From CAADGU01 sp964581605 (GTDB taxonomy: Bacteria; Chloroflexota; Anaerolineae; Promineifilales; Promineifilaceae): 64,000 bases of DNA. This document shows positions 25,864 through 33,132 of the stretch, piece by piece; the first letter of the stretch is position 1, and each line of letters opens with the position of its first letter. Below the pieces are notes generated by a model, which was not told the origin of the DNA, did not search any database, and saw nothing but the letters and a program-made list of their open reading frames with translations. Both the position numbers and the translations under genes were made by a program. The stretch lies in contig CAZOPF010000006.1 in assembly GCA_964581605.1 (NCBI GenBank), positions 29,623-93,622 of the forward strand, written 5' to 3'.

Positions 25864-26768
25864 CTCAGCAGATTCTCCACCGCCTCCACCTCCATGCGGA
25901 TGCGGCACTCGGCCGCATAAGAGCCGATGTGCGGGGTCAGAACCACATTGTCCAGCGTGGTCAGGGGGCCGGTATACGGTTCGCGTTCAAAGGTATCCAG
26001 ATAAGCGCCGGCCAGGTGACCGGATTGCAACAGATCAAACAAGGCTTCCTCGTCCACCAAACCCCCACGAGCGCAGTTCACCACATACGCCCCGGCCTTC
26101 ATCTGCGCCAGCCGCGCCCGGTTAAGCAAATGGTAACTATCCACGCTGTAAGAGAGGTGCAAGGTGACAATATCAGCCTGGGGCAGAAGTTCTGCCAACG
26201 ATAGATAAGTGATATTGTGGCTCTGGGCAAAGGCGGCGTCCTGAATGGGGTCATAGGCCAGGATGGTGACGGCAAACGGCCGTAACAGTTCCACCAACGC
26301 CTTGCCCGTCCGCCCCAGGCCAATAATGCCCACCGTTTTGCCGCGCAGCAGGCGGCCCATGGGTTTTTTCCATTCTCCCTGATGCAGCCGGTGATGCGCC
26401 TGTGGTATCTGGCGCAGCATGTCCAATATGCCCGCCAGCGTCAGTTCGGCCACCGCGTCCACGTGGGCATCCGGCGTGTTGCGCAGCTGAATGCCCAGTT
26501 CCGCTGCCGCCGTCTGGTCAATACCATCCATGCCCGTGCCCACCCGCGAAATCACCTTCAGCCGGGTCGCCTGGGCCAGCACATCCCGGTTTAGCTTTTC
26601 CGTTCCAGCAATCAGCCCATCTACATCGGCCAGTAGTTGGATTGATTCTTCCGGCTTTAGGGTACGGCCGTAAGGGTTCAGCATCACCACACAGCCCGCT
26701 TCAGCCAGCATTTCCAACGGCCGTTTGCTCATTTCACCAAATGAAGATGTTGTTGTTAAGACTTTCAT
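25848..26768 (-). CDS. D-isomer-specific 2-hydroxyacid dehydrogenase
   Basis: 306 residues, close to the catalytic core of phosphoglycerate dehydrogenase without a regulatory tail. The NAD loop is VGIIGLGRTGKAL, the active-site arginine sits in VVNCARGGLVDEEAL, the glutamate in LDTFEREPYTG, and the histidine in VVLTPHIGSYAAE. Its presence beside an SDR, cytidylyltransferase and HAD phosphatase suggests a sugar-acid step rather than serine synthesis, but that is contextual. Confidence 0.83.
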   Translation of the reverse strand: MKVLTTTSSFGEMSKRPLEMLAEAGCVVMLNPYGRTLKPEESIQLLADVDGLIAGTEKLNRDVLAQATRLKVISRVGTGMDGIDQTAAAELGIQLRNTPDAHVDAVAELTLAGILDMLRQIPQAHHRLHQGEWKKPMGRLLRGKTVGIIGLGRTGKALVELLRPFAVTILAYDPIQDAAFAQSHNITYLSLAELLPQADIVTLHLSYSVDSYHLLNRARLAQMKAGAYVVNCARGGLVDEEALFDLLQSGHLAGAYLDTFEREPYTGPLTTLDNVVLTPHIGSYAAECRIRMEVEAVENLLRCLGF

Positions 26769-26812
26769 CTATTACTTGTGGCGAGGCCCGAAGTTAGCAG
26801 GCGGGCTTCGGA

Positions 26813-27841
26813 TTATGGGTTTTCATTCAGGGGACAGACGGCCGCCGGCATTGCACCCAGTTCTGTTATGCGGCGGCCAGCATTATCCGCCTGCCGGGTG
26901 CCGGGTTTTAATCGTATGATTTCATCATAAACGGTTATTGCTTCAGCAGAACAACCGGCCACTTCATAAATCTCGGCCAGCGTCTGCCACAGTTGCACAT
27001 TTTCCGGCCGTAACTTTATCGCCTGAGAGACAAATTGATGTGCCTGGGCCAATTCCCCCATTTGTAACCACAGTTTGCCGATATTGTGATAAGCCCCTGC
27101 CTGGCGGTCAGGGGAAAGTTCCGCAAATGCCTGCCAATACGTAATGGCCTGCATGGGATCGAGCATGGCTGTGTTTTGCGCCAGAGTGGAAAGATATTCG
27201 GGCTGCGTGGGGGCCAGCTGGCGTGCCTGTTCAAAAAAGGGTTGTGCCAGTTCGGGCGCCTGTGCCTGCCGCCGGTAATAATTGCCCAAAGCAAAGTAAG
27301 CGGGGGCATAGGTGGGGTCGGCCGCAATAGCCTGCTCATACAAAGATTTAGCCTGTTCCGGGGCAGACTCTTGCACCAGGCTGCCCCACTGCACATAAGC
27401 CCGGCCGTTGTGGGGGTCAATCTGCACGGCGGTTTGCCACGCTGTTTGGGCCGCTGCCACATCGTCACGGCTATTTGCTTCGGTGGCCAACCGGGCCGCA
27501 TAACCATAGGCATCAGCCAATTGCCAGCTTTGCGCGGCCGCTTCCACCTGCCCCAGGGTATATTGCGCCCGGCCCAGATCAAACAATGCCCACCGCCCAG
27601 AATCACAGGTGACGGCCGTTTGCAAATAGGGTAGAGCTTCCGCCGCCTGCCCCTGCAAAAGCAACCCGCGCCCGGTCTGGTGTGCCTGTTGGCAAACACC
27701 CCAGGCTGTTAATGGAGATACAGGGGATACGGCCGTATCCCATAATAAAGCCCCCCGTTGCCACACCAGGAACACACAAAACAGGAATAGCAGAGCCAAA
27801 ATCCCGAGGCTGTCTTTGCTACGCACCACCATTTTGCTCAT
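26813..27841 (-). CDS. Membrane-anchored TPR protein
   Basis: About 342 residues from the ATG at 27841; a TTG at 27853 is possible. One N-terminal membrane span (LGILALLFLFCVFLVW) precedes seven or eight TPR-like repeats, for example PYLQTAVTCDSGRWALFDLGRAQYTLGQ and APAYFALGNYYRRQAQAPELAQPFFEQA. TPR arrays act as scaffolds in polysaccharide export and assembly complexes. The protein would sit on the membrane with the repeats in the exoplasm or cytoplasm; topology is not certain. Confidence 0.75.
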   Translation of the reverse strand: MSKMVVRSKDSLGILALLFLFCVFLVWQRGALLWDTAVSPVSPLTAWGVCQQAHQTGRGLLLQGQAAEALPYLQTAVTCDSGRWALFDLGRAQYTLGQVEAAAQSWQLADAYGYAARLATEANSRDDVAAAQTAWQTAVQIDPHNGRAYVQWGSLVQESAPEQAKSLYEQAIAADPTYAPAYFALGNYYRRQAQAPELAQPFFEQARQLAPTQPEYLSTLAQNTAMLDPMQAITYWQAFAELSPDRQAGAYHNIGKLWLQMGELAQAHQFVSQAIKLRPENVQLWQTLAEIYEVAGCSAEAITVYDEIIRLKPGTRQADNAGRRITELGAMPAAVCPLNENP

Positions 27842-27886
27842 AACTATTGACAACCGCCACTGCTGCCGGGGTGGAGCAGACGCATA

Positions 27887-28678
27887 TCAATCTTCAGGGG
27901 CAAAGGCATCATAACTGGCAGCAGGAGCGGGCAATCCCTGGCTAAAGGCAGCGGCCGCATGGCTGCTATCGGGCACACAGATAGAAAGGTGGAAATGATC
28001 AAAACGGCCGTCAGCCTGTGGATTGGCCGAACGGGGGCTGAGTGCCAGCCCGGTAAACGTGGGGCCGCTAATCAAACTATCCGATGTGGTGGTCAGGGTG
28101 ACACCATTAACCGCCAGGGTTATGTCATTGCCATTACGGATAGCTGCCAGGTGGTTGACGGCCGTGCCCTGGTTAATGGCTGCCGAAAACGTGGAGGCAA
28201 TCAACGTCGTAAAACTACCATCCGTTTCTTTGCGATAAAGGCGGTACTCCTGGTCATCTGGCTCAATGGCAAACAAATAATACTGTGTAACCTCATCACC
28301 TTGAGTAATGGCCCCAAACACCAAACCATACAGGCCATCAGTAGGCTGGGCGGCAAAACGGGCATCTGCTTCTACCATATAATTAACTCGTGCATAGGTA
28401 GGCGCCAACGGCCGAAATACATACCCTGCCTGTTTCGAGAATATCTGATACTCGCCATTAACATATGCCAACTGCACCAGTGCATCATCCAACACCTGCC
28501 AGCCTGAGGCGGGATCATTGAAATGATCATAGAAATCATCACAATCATTTATTACCAGCGGCAAATAAGCTTTGGGAGTCAGGCCGCCGGCCGCCTGGAG
28601 ACGGTTCAACGAAACGGCCGCACCTGCAGCCAGCCACAACAGAGCAAGGAGTATCAGCCATCTTTTTCTCAAACGCAT
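27887..28678 (-). CDS. Exported beta-rich protein with YLPLV motif
   Basis: 263 residues. A Lys/Arg start and hydrophobic segment (WLILLALLWLAAGAAVSL) form a signal peptide. KAYLPLVIND follows just after cleavage, a motif that recurs at the C-terminus of the DUF11 protein at 59299-61722. The rest (FNDPASGWQVLD, GEYQIFSK, FAIEPDDQEYRLYRKETDG, HLAAIRNGNDITLAVNG) resembles a concanavalin/LamG-type carbohydrate-binding beta sandwich. Good AAAGGATG ribosome site. Probably a surface protein of the glycan locus; the ligand is unknown. Confidence 0.65.
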   Translation of the reverse strand: MRLRKRWLILLALLWLAAGAAVSLNRLQAAGGLTPKAYLPLVINDCDDFYDHFNDPASGWQVLDDALVQLAYVNGEYQIFSKQAGYVFRPLAPTYARVNYMVEADARFAAQPTDGLYGLVFGAITQGDEVTQYYLFAIEPDDQEYRLYRKETDGSFTTLIASTFSAAINQGTAVNHLAAIRNGNDITLAVNGVTLTTTSDSLISGPTFTGLALSPRSANPQADGRFDHFHLSICVPDSSHAAAAFSQGLPAPAASYDAFAPED

Positions 28679-28691
28679 TATTCATCCTTTC

Positions 28692-28726
28692 CAGCCATCC
28701 GATCTCTGGTGGAAATCGGATGGCTG
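28692..28726 (-). terminator. Hairpin between the NDP-sugar dehydrogenase and the exported-protein gene
   Basis: CAGCCATCCGAT (28692-28703) pairs perfectly with ATCGGATGGCTG (28715-28726) around an 11-base loop. There is no U-tract, so it may be an mRNA-processing or attenuation structure rather than a terminator. Confidence 0.5.
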
Positions 28727-28741
28727 TGTAGATAGCAGCAG

Positions 28742-30052
28742 CTAAAGACTCAACACACGGCCGTTACTCTGAAAATCCTTCAACGCATTACGGGCATCCA
28801 CCAGCACGGCCGCTTCTTCAGCCACACATTGCCAATCAATATCTCGATGATTCGTCACAATAACCACACAATCGGCCGTGCGCAGCGCCTCCCGCGTTAG
28901 CGGGGTTGACTGCAACTCAAACCCCTCATGCGCCAGATCGGGCACAAAGGGATCGTGATAGGTAAGCACAGCCCCCCGACCTTGCAGCAGGTGAATAATG
29001 TCCAGCGCCGGGCTTTCACGCATATCGCTCACATTCGGCTTATAGGCCACACCCAACACCAGAATCCGGCTACCGTTAATGGCTTTCCGCCCGGCATTCA
29101 GCGCATCGCCAACCTTGCTCACCACATATTCCGGCATAAAGCCGTTCACTTCTGAAGCCAATTCAATGAAGCGGGCAGTGTAATTGAGTGTTTTCAATTT
29201 CCAACTGAGATAATGCGGATCAATGGGGATGCAATGCCCACCCAGGCCAGGGCCAGGCGTAAACTTCATAAATCCATAGGGCTTGGTCGCGGCCGCATCC
29301 ACCACCTCCCACACATTCAAACCCAGTTTGTCACACATCAAGGCCACCTCATTTACCAGGCCGATATTAACAGCGCGGAAAGTGTTTTCCAGCAGCTTCA
29401 CCATTTCAGCGGCCGCCGGGCTGGAAACAGGTACCGGTTTTTCCACCACAGTACCATAGAGCGCAAGGGACACTTCCAAACAAGCGGGGGTCATGCCGCC
29501 GATGACTTTGGGTGTTGTCCAGACATTATAATCGGTCCGACCGGGGTCAATCCGCTCTGGCGAAAAAGCCAGGAAAAAATCTTCTCCCACCTGGGCTCCA
29601 TTTTCAGCCAGGCGCGGCAAAACGATCTCCTCGGTGGTGCCAGGGTAAGTGGTGCTTTCCAGCACAATCAATTTTCCCAGGCTACCCTGCTGCACAATGC
29701 TGTCGGTGGCATTGATGATGTAGGAGATATCCGGGTCTTTGGTTTTGCGCAGCGGGGTGGGCACACAGATAGAGATAGCGTCTACATCCGCAACGGCCGT
29801 ATAATCAGCGCTGGCCCACAACAAACCTCGCTGCACCAACGGCCGTAACGCCGCATCGGCCACATCTTCAATATAGCTCTCGCCCCGGTTCAACATCTCC
29901 ACTTTCTGGCGGTCAACATCAATGCCCACCACCCGAAAACCAGCCTCCGCAAAAGATACCATCAGCGGCAATCCCACATACCCCATGCCAATCACTGCTA
30001 TTTTGGCCTGGCGCTCTGCAATTTTCTGCAACAGTTCTGTTTTAAAATTCAT
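28742..30052 (-). CDS. UDP-GlcNAc/ManNAc-type 6-dehydrogenase (WbpA/TviB-like)
   Basis: About 436 residues from the ATG at 30052 (MNFKTELL). An upstream ATG at 30121 would only translate an octamer repeat. NAD loop VIGMGYVGLPL, NAD-domain VPTPLRKTKDPDIS, KLLENTFRAVNIGLVNE, and the catalytic cysteine in GPGLGGHCIPIDPHYL. Oxidises C6 of an NDP-HexNAc to the uronic acid. It is the first enzyme gene after the NusG-like regulator and leader, and would give the glycan a negative charge. Confidence 0.87.
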   Translation of the reverse strand: MNFKTELLQKIAERQAKIAVIGMGYVGLPLMVSFAEAGFRVVGIDVDRQKVEMLNRGESYIEDVADAALRPLVQRGLLWASADYTAVADVDAISICVPTPLRKTKDPDISYIINATDSIVQQGSLGKLIVLESTTYPGTTEEIVLPRLAENGAQVGEDFFLAFSPERIDPGRTDYNVWTTPKVIGGMTPACLEVSLALYGTVVEKPVPVSSPAAAEMVKLLENTFRAVNIGLVNEVALMCDKLGLNVWEVVDAAATKPYGFMKFTPGPGLGGHCIPIDPHYLSWKLKTLNYTARFIELASEVNGFMPEYVVSKVGDALNAGRKAINGSRILVLGVAYKPNVSDMRESPALDIIHLLQGRGAVLTYHDPFVPDLAHEGFELQSTPLTREALRTADCVVIVTNHRDIDWQCVAEEAAVLVDARNALKDFQSNGRVLSL

Positions 30053-30069
30053 CTTTTTACCAGCTATCT

Positions 30070-30125
30070 GTAATTGGGTAATTATGTAAATGAGTAACTG
30101 GGCAATTACCCAATTGCCCAATTAC
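30070..30125. repeat. Octamer tandem array (GTAATTGG/CCAATTAC)
   Basis: Seven units in register: GTAATTGG, GTAATTAT, GTAAATGA, GTAACTGG, GCAATTAC, CCAATTGC and CCAATTAC. The two halves are complementary, so the array can fold on itself. Related arrays occur at 37626-37657 and 52830-52899. Confidence 0.7.
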
Positions 30126-30155
30126 TTATGGAAGTTATAGTTGGGCACGTTCCAC

Positions 30156-30181
30156 CCTTCCGACATTTCACAGTCCGAAGG
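30156..30181 (-). promoter_or_regulatory. Hairpin in the leader below the NusG-like gene
   Basis: CCTTCCGAC (30156-30164) and GTCCGAAGG (30173-30181) form a nine-pair stem with one C-C mismatch and an eight-base loop. It lies in the 330-bp untranslated stretch between the RfaH-like gene and the first enzyme gene, where a recruitment element for such an antiterminator would be expected. The rest of the stretch 30126-30384 shows no gene. No ops or JUMPstart sequence is recognisable. Confidence 0.35.
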
Positions 30182-30384
30182 CAAACCAGGTAATCTACGT
30201 GTAAAATGCCCGATGGAGGATTGTATGAGCCAGCCTTACAGGTGATTTTACGAACAGCAATACCTGAATGGGCCCTCCATCAAAGCCTTTACATGATTGT
30301 AAGCCGATTCCCAAAGCAATAAGTTCCAGGGAACAAACCCCTGTTATGAACTGAAACAGCGAGGAAAAGTATAGTACCTGCTTC

Positions 30385-30891
30385 CTAATTTACTTTGGCA
30401 ATGTGGGCAACATTGAGCTTTACGGGCTGGGGATGGTTGCTTAAAAAAGCCAGTAACACCCGTACTCGTTCCCGCCCTGGCAAATGGGCGTCAAAAATAG
30501 CATCATAACCGGCAAACGGGCCGCTGATAATGCGCACCCGCTCTCCTTTGTGGTAACGGCCGTTCACCAATCCACCGTCTGCCTCAATCTGGCGAAGACG
30601 TTGCCGCAATTCGGCGATCAAATTATCAGGCACCATCGCGGGAACATCGCCAAACGTCACCAACCCATGTGTGCCGGGCAGCCAGTTATACAGATTGAGG
30701 CCGCCCTTTGCCAGATCAGCATGCACAAAGAGATAGCCAGGAAAATACGGCCGTACTCTGGCCGCACGGGGATTGACCGGTTTCACCCGAATCGTAGGAA
30801 AAAACACTTCTTCCTTTTTTGCCTGTAATAGTTCGTAAACCGTCCGCTCTTTGTGGGGTTTGCTGCGCAAAGCGTACCAATGTAATGTCAT
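30385..30891 (-). CDS. Specialised NusG paralogue (RfaH/UpxY/LoaP-like antiterminator)
   Basis: 168 residues from ATG 30891 (MTLHWYALRSKPHKE), with GAGGGA at good spacing; a start at 30906 adds only five residues. The N-terminal NGN domain has the WYALRSKPHKE opening and RPYFPGYLFVHADL. The C-terminal KOW has GERVRIISGPFAGYDAIFDA. Housekeeping NusG normally lies between secE and rplK; this one stands at the head of a 30-kb glycan locus, as operon-specific antiterminators do. It would travel with RNA polymerase to prevent early termination along the long operon. Confidence 0.85.
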   Translation of the reverse strand: MTLHWYALRSKPHKERTVYELLQAKKEEVFFPTIRVKPVNPRAARVRPYFPGYLFVHADLAKGGLNLYNWLPGTHGLVTFGDVPAMVPDNLIAELRQRLRQIEADGGLVNGRYHKGERVRIISGPFAGYDAIFDAHLPGRERVRVLLAFLSNHPQPVKLNVAHIAKVN

Positions 30892-30992
30892 ACATCCCTC
30901 AATCACATTTGAAGTCTAACTAATGCCCCCCCATTTGGCAACCTGACAAATAGCTGTAATCGGTAGCCGGTAAGCGGGCTTTGACTGCGGGA

Positions 30993-32312
30993 TTATGGGT
31001 TCAACAACCAGGTCGGCGACTGCCAGGCCAGCCAGAGTGCCATCAGCAACACCGCGCTCAACACCCATTGCCGCCAGCGTGTTTCACGCGGCCGGGTGGC
31101 GGCTTCTTCGGCCGTTGCCAACCAATAAAAGACGCCTCGTAGCAGCGCCATCATGCCGGCGCCCATCGTTGCCAACAGCAGCAGCGCCAGCCCACCAAAA
31201 TCGGCATCCACCAGCCATTGGATGACCAACCAGCGCCCGCCAAATCCAATGGTCAACGGCAGCCCTGCTAACGATAGGCAACCAAAGAGCAAAACGATCA
31301 TGGTCAGAGGGGCACTGCGGCCAAGCCCCTGACTCATCGGCCGTGCAGTGCCTTCGCCAACAGTCGCCAGGGCACCACCGCCATAACTACGCCACAATAA
31401 GAACCCCACGGCAAGCAGCGCCAGGGTAAAAACACGCGCTGTCTGAATGGTTACGGCCGTATCCCATCTAACGACCGGATCGGCCAACAACAACAGTAAC
31501 ACGGCCGCCATATCCACCAACAGCAAGCCGCCAATCAGCCGGTTGAGCGTGACGGCCGTTAGCAACAACAAGAAGGCAACCAGTAATGTGAGTACGGCCG
31601 TTAGCTCTACCACCCGCATCATTTCTCCATCCAGGCCCACGTTTACCAGCCCAAACAAAAATAATGTGACAGCTAATTGCGCCAGGCCAAACAGGAGCAG
31701 CCAGGCCAATGGCGACGCCTCGCGTAAAACCGTGGTAGCCCATATATGGAAAGGAAAAGCGGCCAGCAATATCAGAACACCGGGCAGGGCCAGGCGGGAT
31801 ATATTCGTTGGGGTAGCGGCCGTCTGTGTGTCTGCCAGCCAGGAAGCGACTAGCAAAAACGGCAAGGCCAGCACCGCCAGCGCCAGGTAACGCAGCCCTC
31901 CCTGCACCAGCCCGGCGCGATCATCCTGCACAGAGATGGCCAACAGCGCCAACCCCATGGTCATCAAGACGACCCCTAAAAGAGGCGGCCGCATCATCAT
32001 CGCCACCACCAGCAACCCAACAGCGGCCAGCGAGGCCGGCACGAGCTTACCGCCCTGCGGAAAAATGATTGCCAGGGTGAACAACAGCGACAGTCCAGCA
32101 TACAAAAACATACACAACATCCGCATTTGCGGCGTCAACCTCAGTGTGTAGTTCAACAAAGTCACACTTTGCTCCACCGCCGGTTCAGACCGCAGCAGCA
32201 GCCATAGGCCAACGGCCGTGATCAGCCCCCAGACGGCCGCCAGGCGTACCCAGCGGCTCAAAAAGGCAGCCACCAATGCGCTAATCAATGGAGCAAAAAG
32301 TAACCATGTCAT
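30993..32312 (-). CDS. NuoN/HyfB-like antiporter-type membrane protein, key residues missing
   Basis: 439 residues, about 13 membrane spans. The family loop FPFHIWATTVLREASPLAWLLL (186-207) aligns with the PFHFWAPDVYEGAP region of NuoN. The membrane lysine expected five residues before PFH is leucine (VLILLAAFPFH), and the usual glutamate of span 5 is not seen in VVLMTMGLALLAISVQ. It is last in a three-gene group. It may be structural rather than proton-pumping; a computed alignment is needed. Confidence 0.65.
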   Translation of the reverse strand: MTWLLFAPLISALVAAFLSRWVRLAAVWGLITAVGLWLLLRSEPAVEQSVTLLNYTLRLTPQMRMLCMFLYAGLSLLFTLAIIFPQGGKLVPASLAAVGLLVVAMMMRPPLLGVVLMTMGLALLAISVQDDRAGLVQGGLRYLALAVLALPFLLVASWLADTQTAATPTNISRLALPGVLILLAAFPFHIWATTVLREASPLAWLLLFGLAQLAVTLFLFGLVNVGLDGEMMRVVELTAVLTLLVAFLLLLTAVTLNRLIGGLLLVDMAAVLLLLLADPVVRWDTAVTIQTARVFTLALLAVGFLLWRSYGGGALATVGEGTARPMSQGLGRSAPLTMIVLLFGCLSLAGLPLTIGFGGRWLVIQWLVDADFGGLALLLLATMGAGMMALLRGVFYWLATAEEAATRPRETRWRQWVLSAVLLMALWLAWQSPTWLLNP

Positions 32313-32352
32313 AGAAAATCAGGGAGATTAGAGAGGGCGCCCTCTCTAATCT

Positions 32353-33087
32353 CTAATCCAACAACGCTGGAATCGCATATCGCCGCTGCACCAGGTAAGA
32401 GATGATGACAGCTATCAACAAATTGAGTGCCGCCAAAACCGCCAATATCATGGCTGATTGTTCCAACGCGCTAAAATAAAGTTCAAAGCCCGACAAAAAC
32501 ATCAGAATGCCCAGGCCTATGCGCAGGGGCTCCAGGCTAATGGCTATTGCCAGCAGGCCAAACGCCATCAAACCAACAACCGCCAGTTCAAAATAGAGCG
32601 CGGTGGCAGGCACAGCGGTGCCCGCCAGCATGGGCAACCCATCCACCCGATCAACCAATGCCCACACCACCAGAAACATGACGGCCGTCGCCACCAGCCG
32701 CAGCAAACCAGGCACAGACACCATCAGTGGGCCAATTTTTACTCGCTGTTCCGCTTTAATTTGCTCCGCCTCCTCCGGCAGCACATCAACCGGCAGGCGA
32801 CCCCAATTCACCTGCCCGGCCGTAATCGCCAAAATCAGGCAAACAAACAGCCCCACCAATACTTTTGTTACCACCAATCGAGGGTCCAACACATCGGCAT
32901 ATAACAAACCCATGAGTAAATACTGGACGGCTAAAGCCAGAATGGCTATCCACCATTCCCAGGCCAGGACAATGATCACGGCCGTAACCAACACCCCCAG
33001 GGCTGCCGGAAAACCCCGCAAAAAGTCAAAACGCTCTAACCAATCAAAAATCGTCGGAAAATTCATTTTTCGTCTATTGTTAGCCAT
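32353..33087 (-). CDS. HyfE/NuoK-like small-subunit membrane protein
   Basis: 244 residues with six to seven membrane spans. The C-terminal RIGLGILMFLSGFELYFSALEQSAMILAVLAALNLLIAVIISYLVQRR resembles the HyfE/NuoK/MrpC family, including the glutamates in span 2 (GFELYF) and after (ALEQS). The N-terminal 100 residues are less familiar. It lies 40 bp from each of two NuoL/N-like genes, so the three probably form one complex. Confidence 0.6.
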   Translation of the reverse strand: MANNRRKMNFPTIFDWLERFDFLRGFPAALGVLVTAVIIVLAWEWWIAILALAVQYLLMGLLYADVLDPRLVVTKVLVGLFVCLILAITAGQVNWGRLPVDVLPEEAEQIKAEQRVKIGPLMVSVPGLLRLVATAVMFLVVWALVDRVDGLPMLAGTAVPATALYFELAVVGLMAFGLLAIAISLEPLRIGLGILMFLSGFELYFSALEQSAMILAVLAALNLLIAVIISYLVQRRYAIPALLD

Positions 33088-33132
33088 AACCCGTGACCCA
33101 TTGTCCGATTACGGATGACGGATTACGTCCCT

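Noticed and set aside
30122..30384. JUMPstart/ops element for the NusG paralogue
   Set aside because: No GGCGGTAGCG-type sequence is present; only a hairpin was reported at low confidence.
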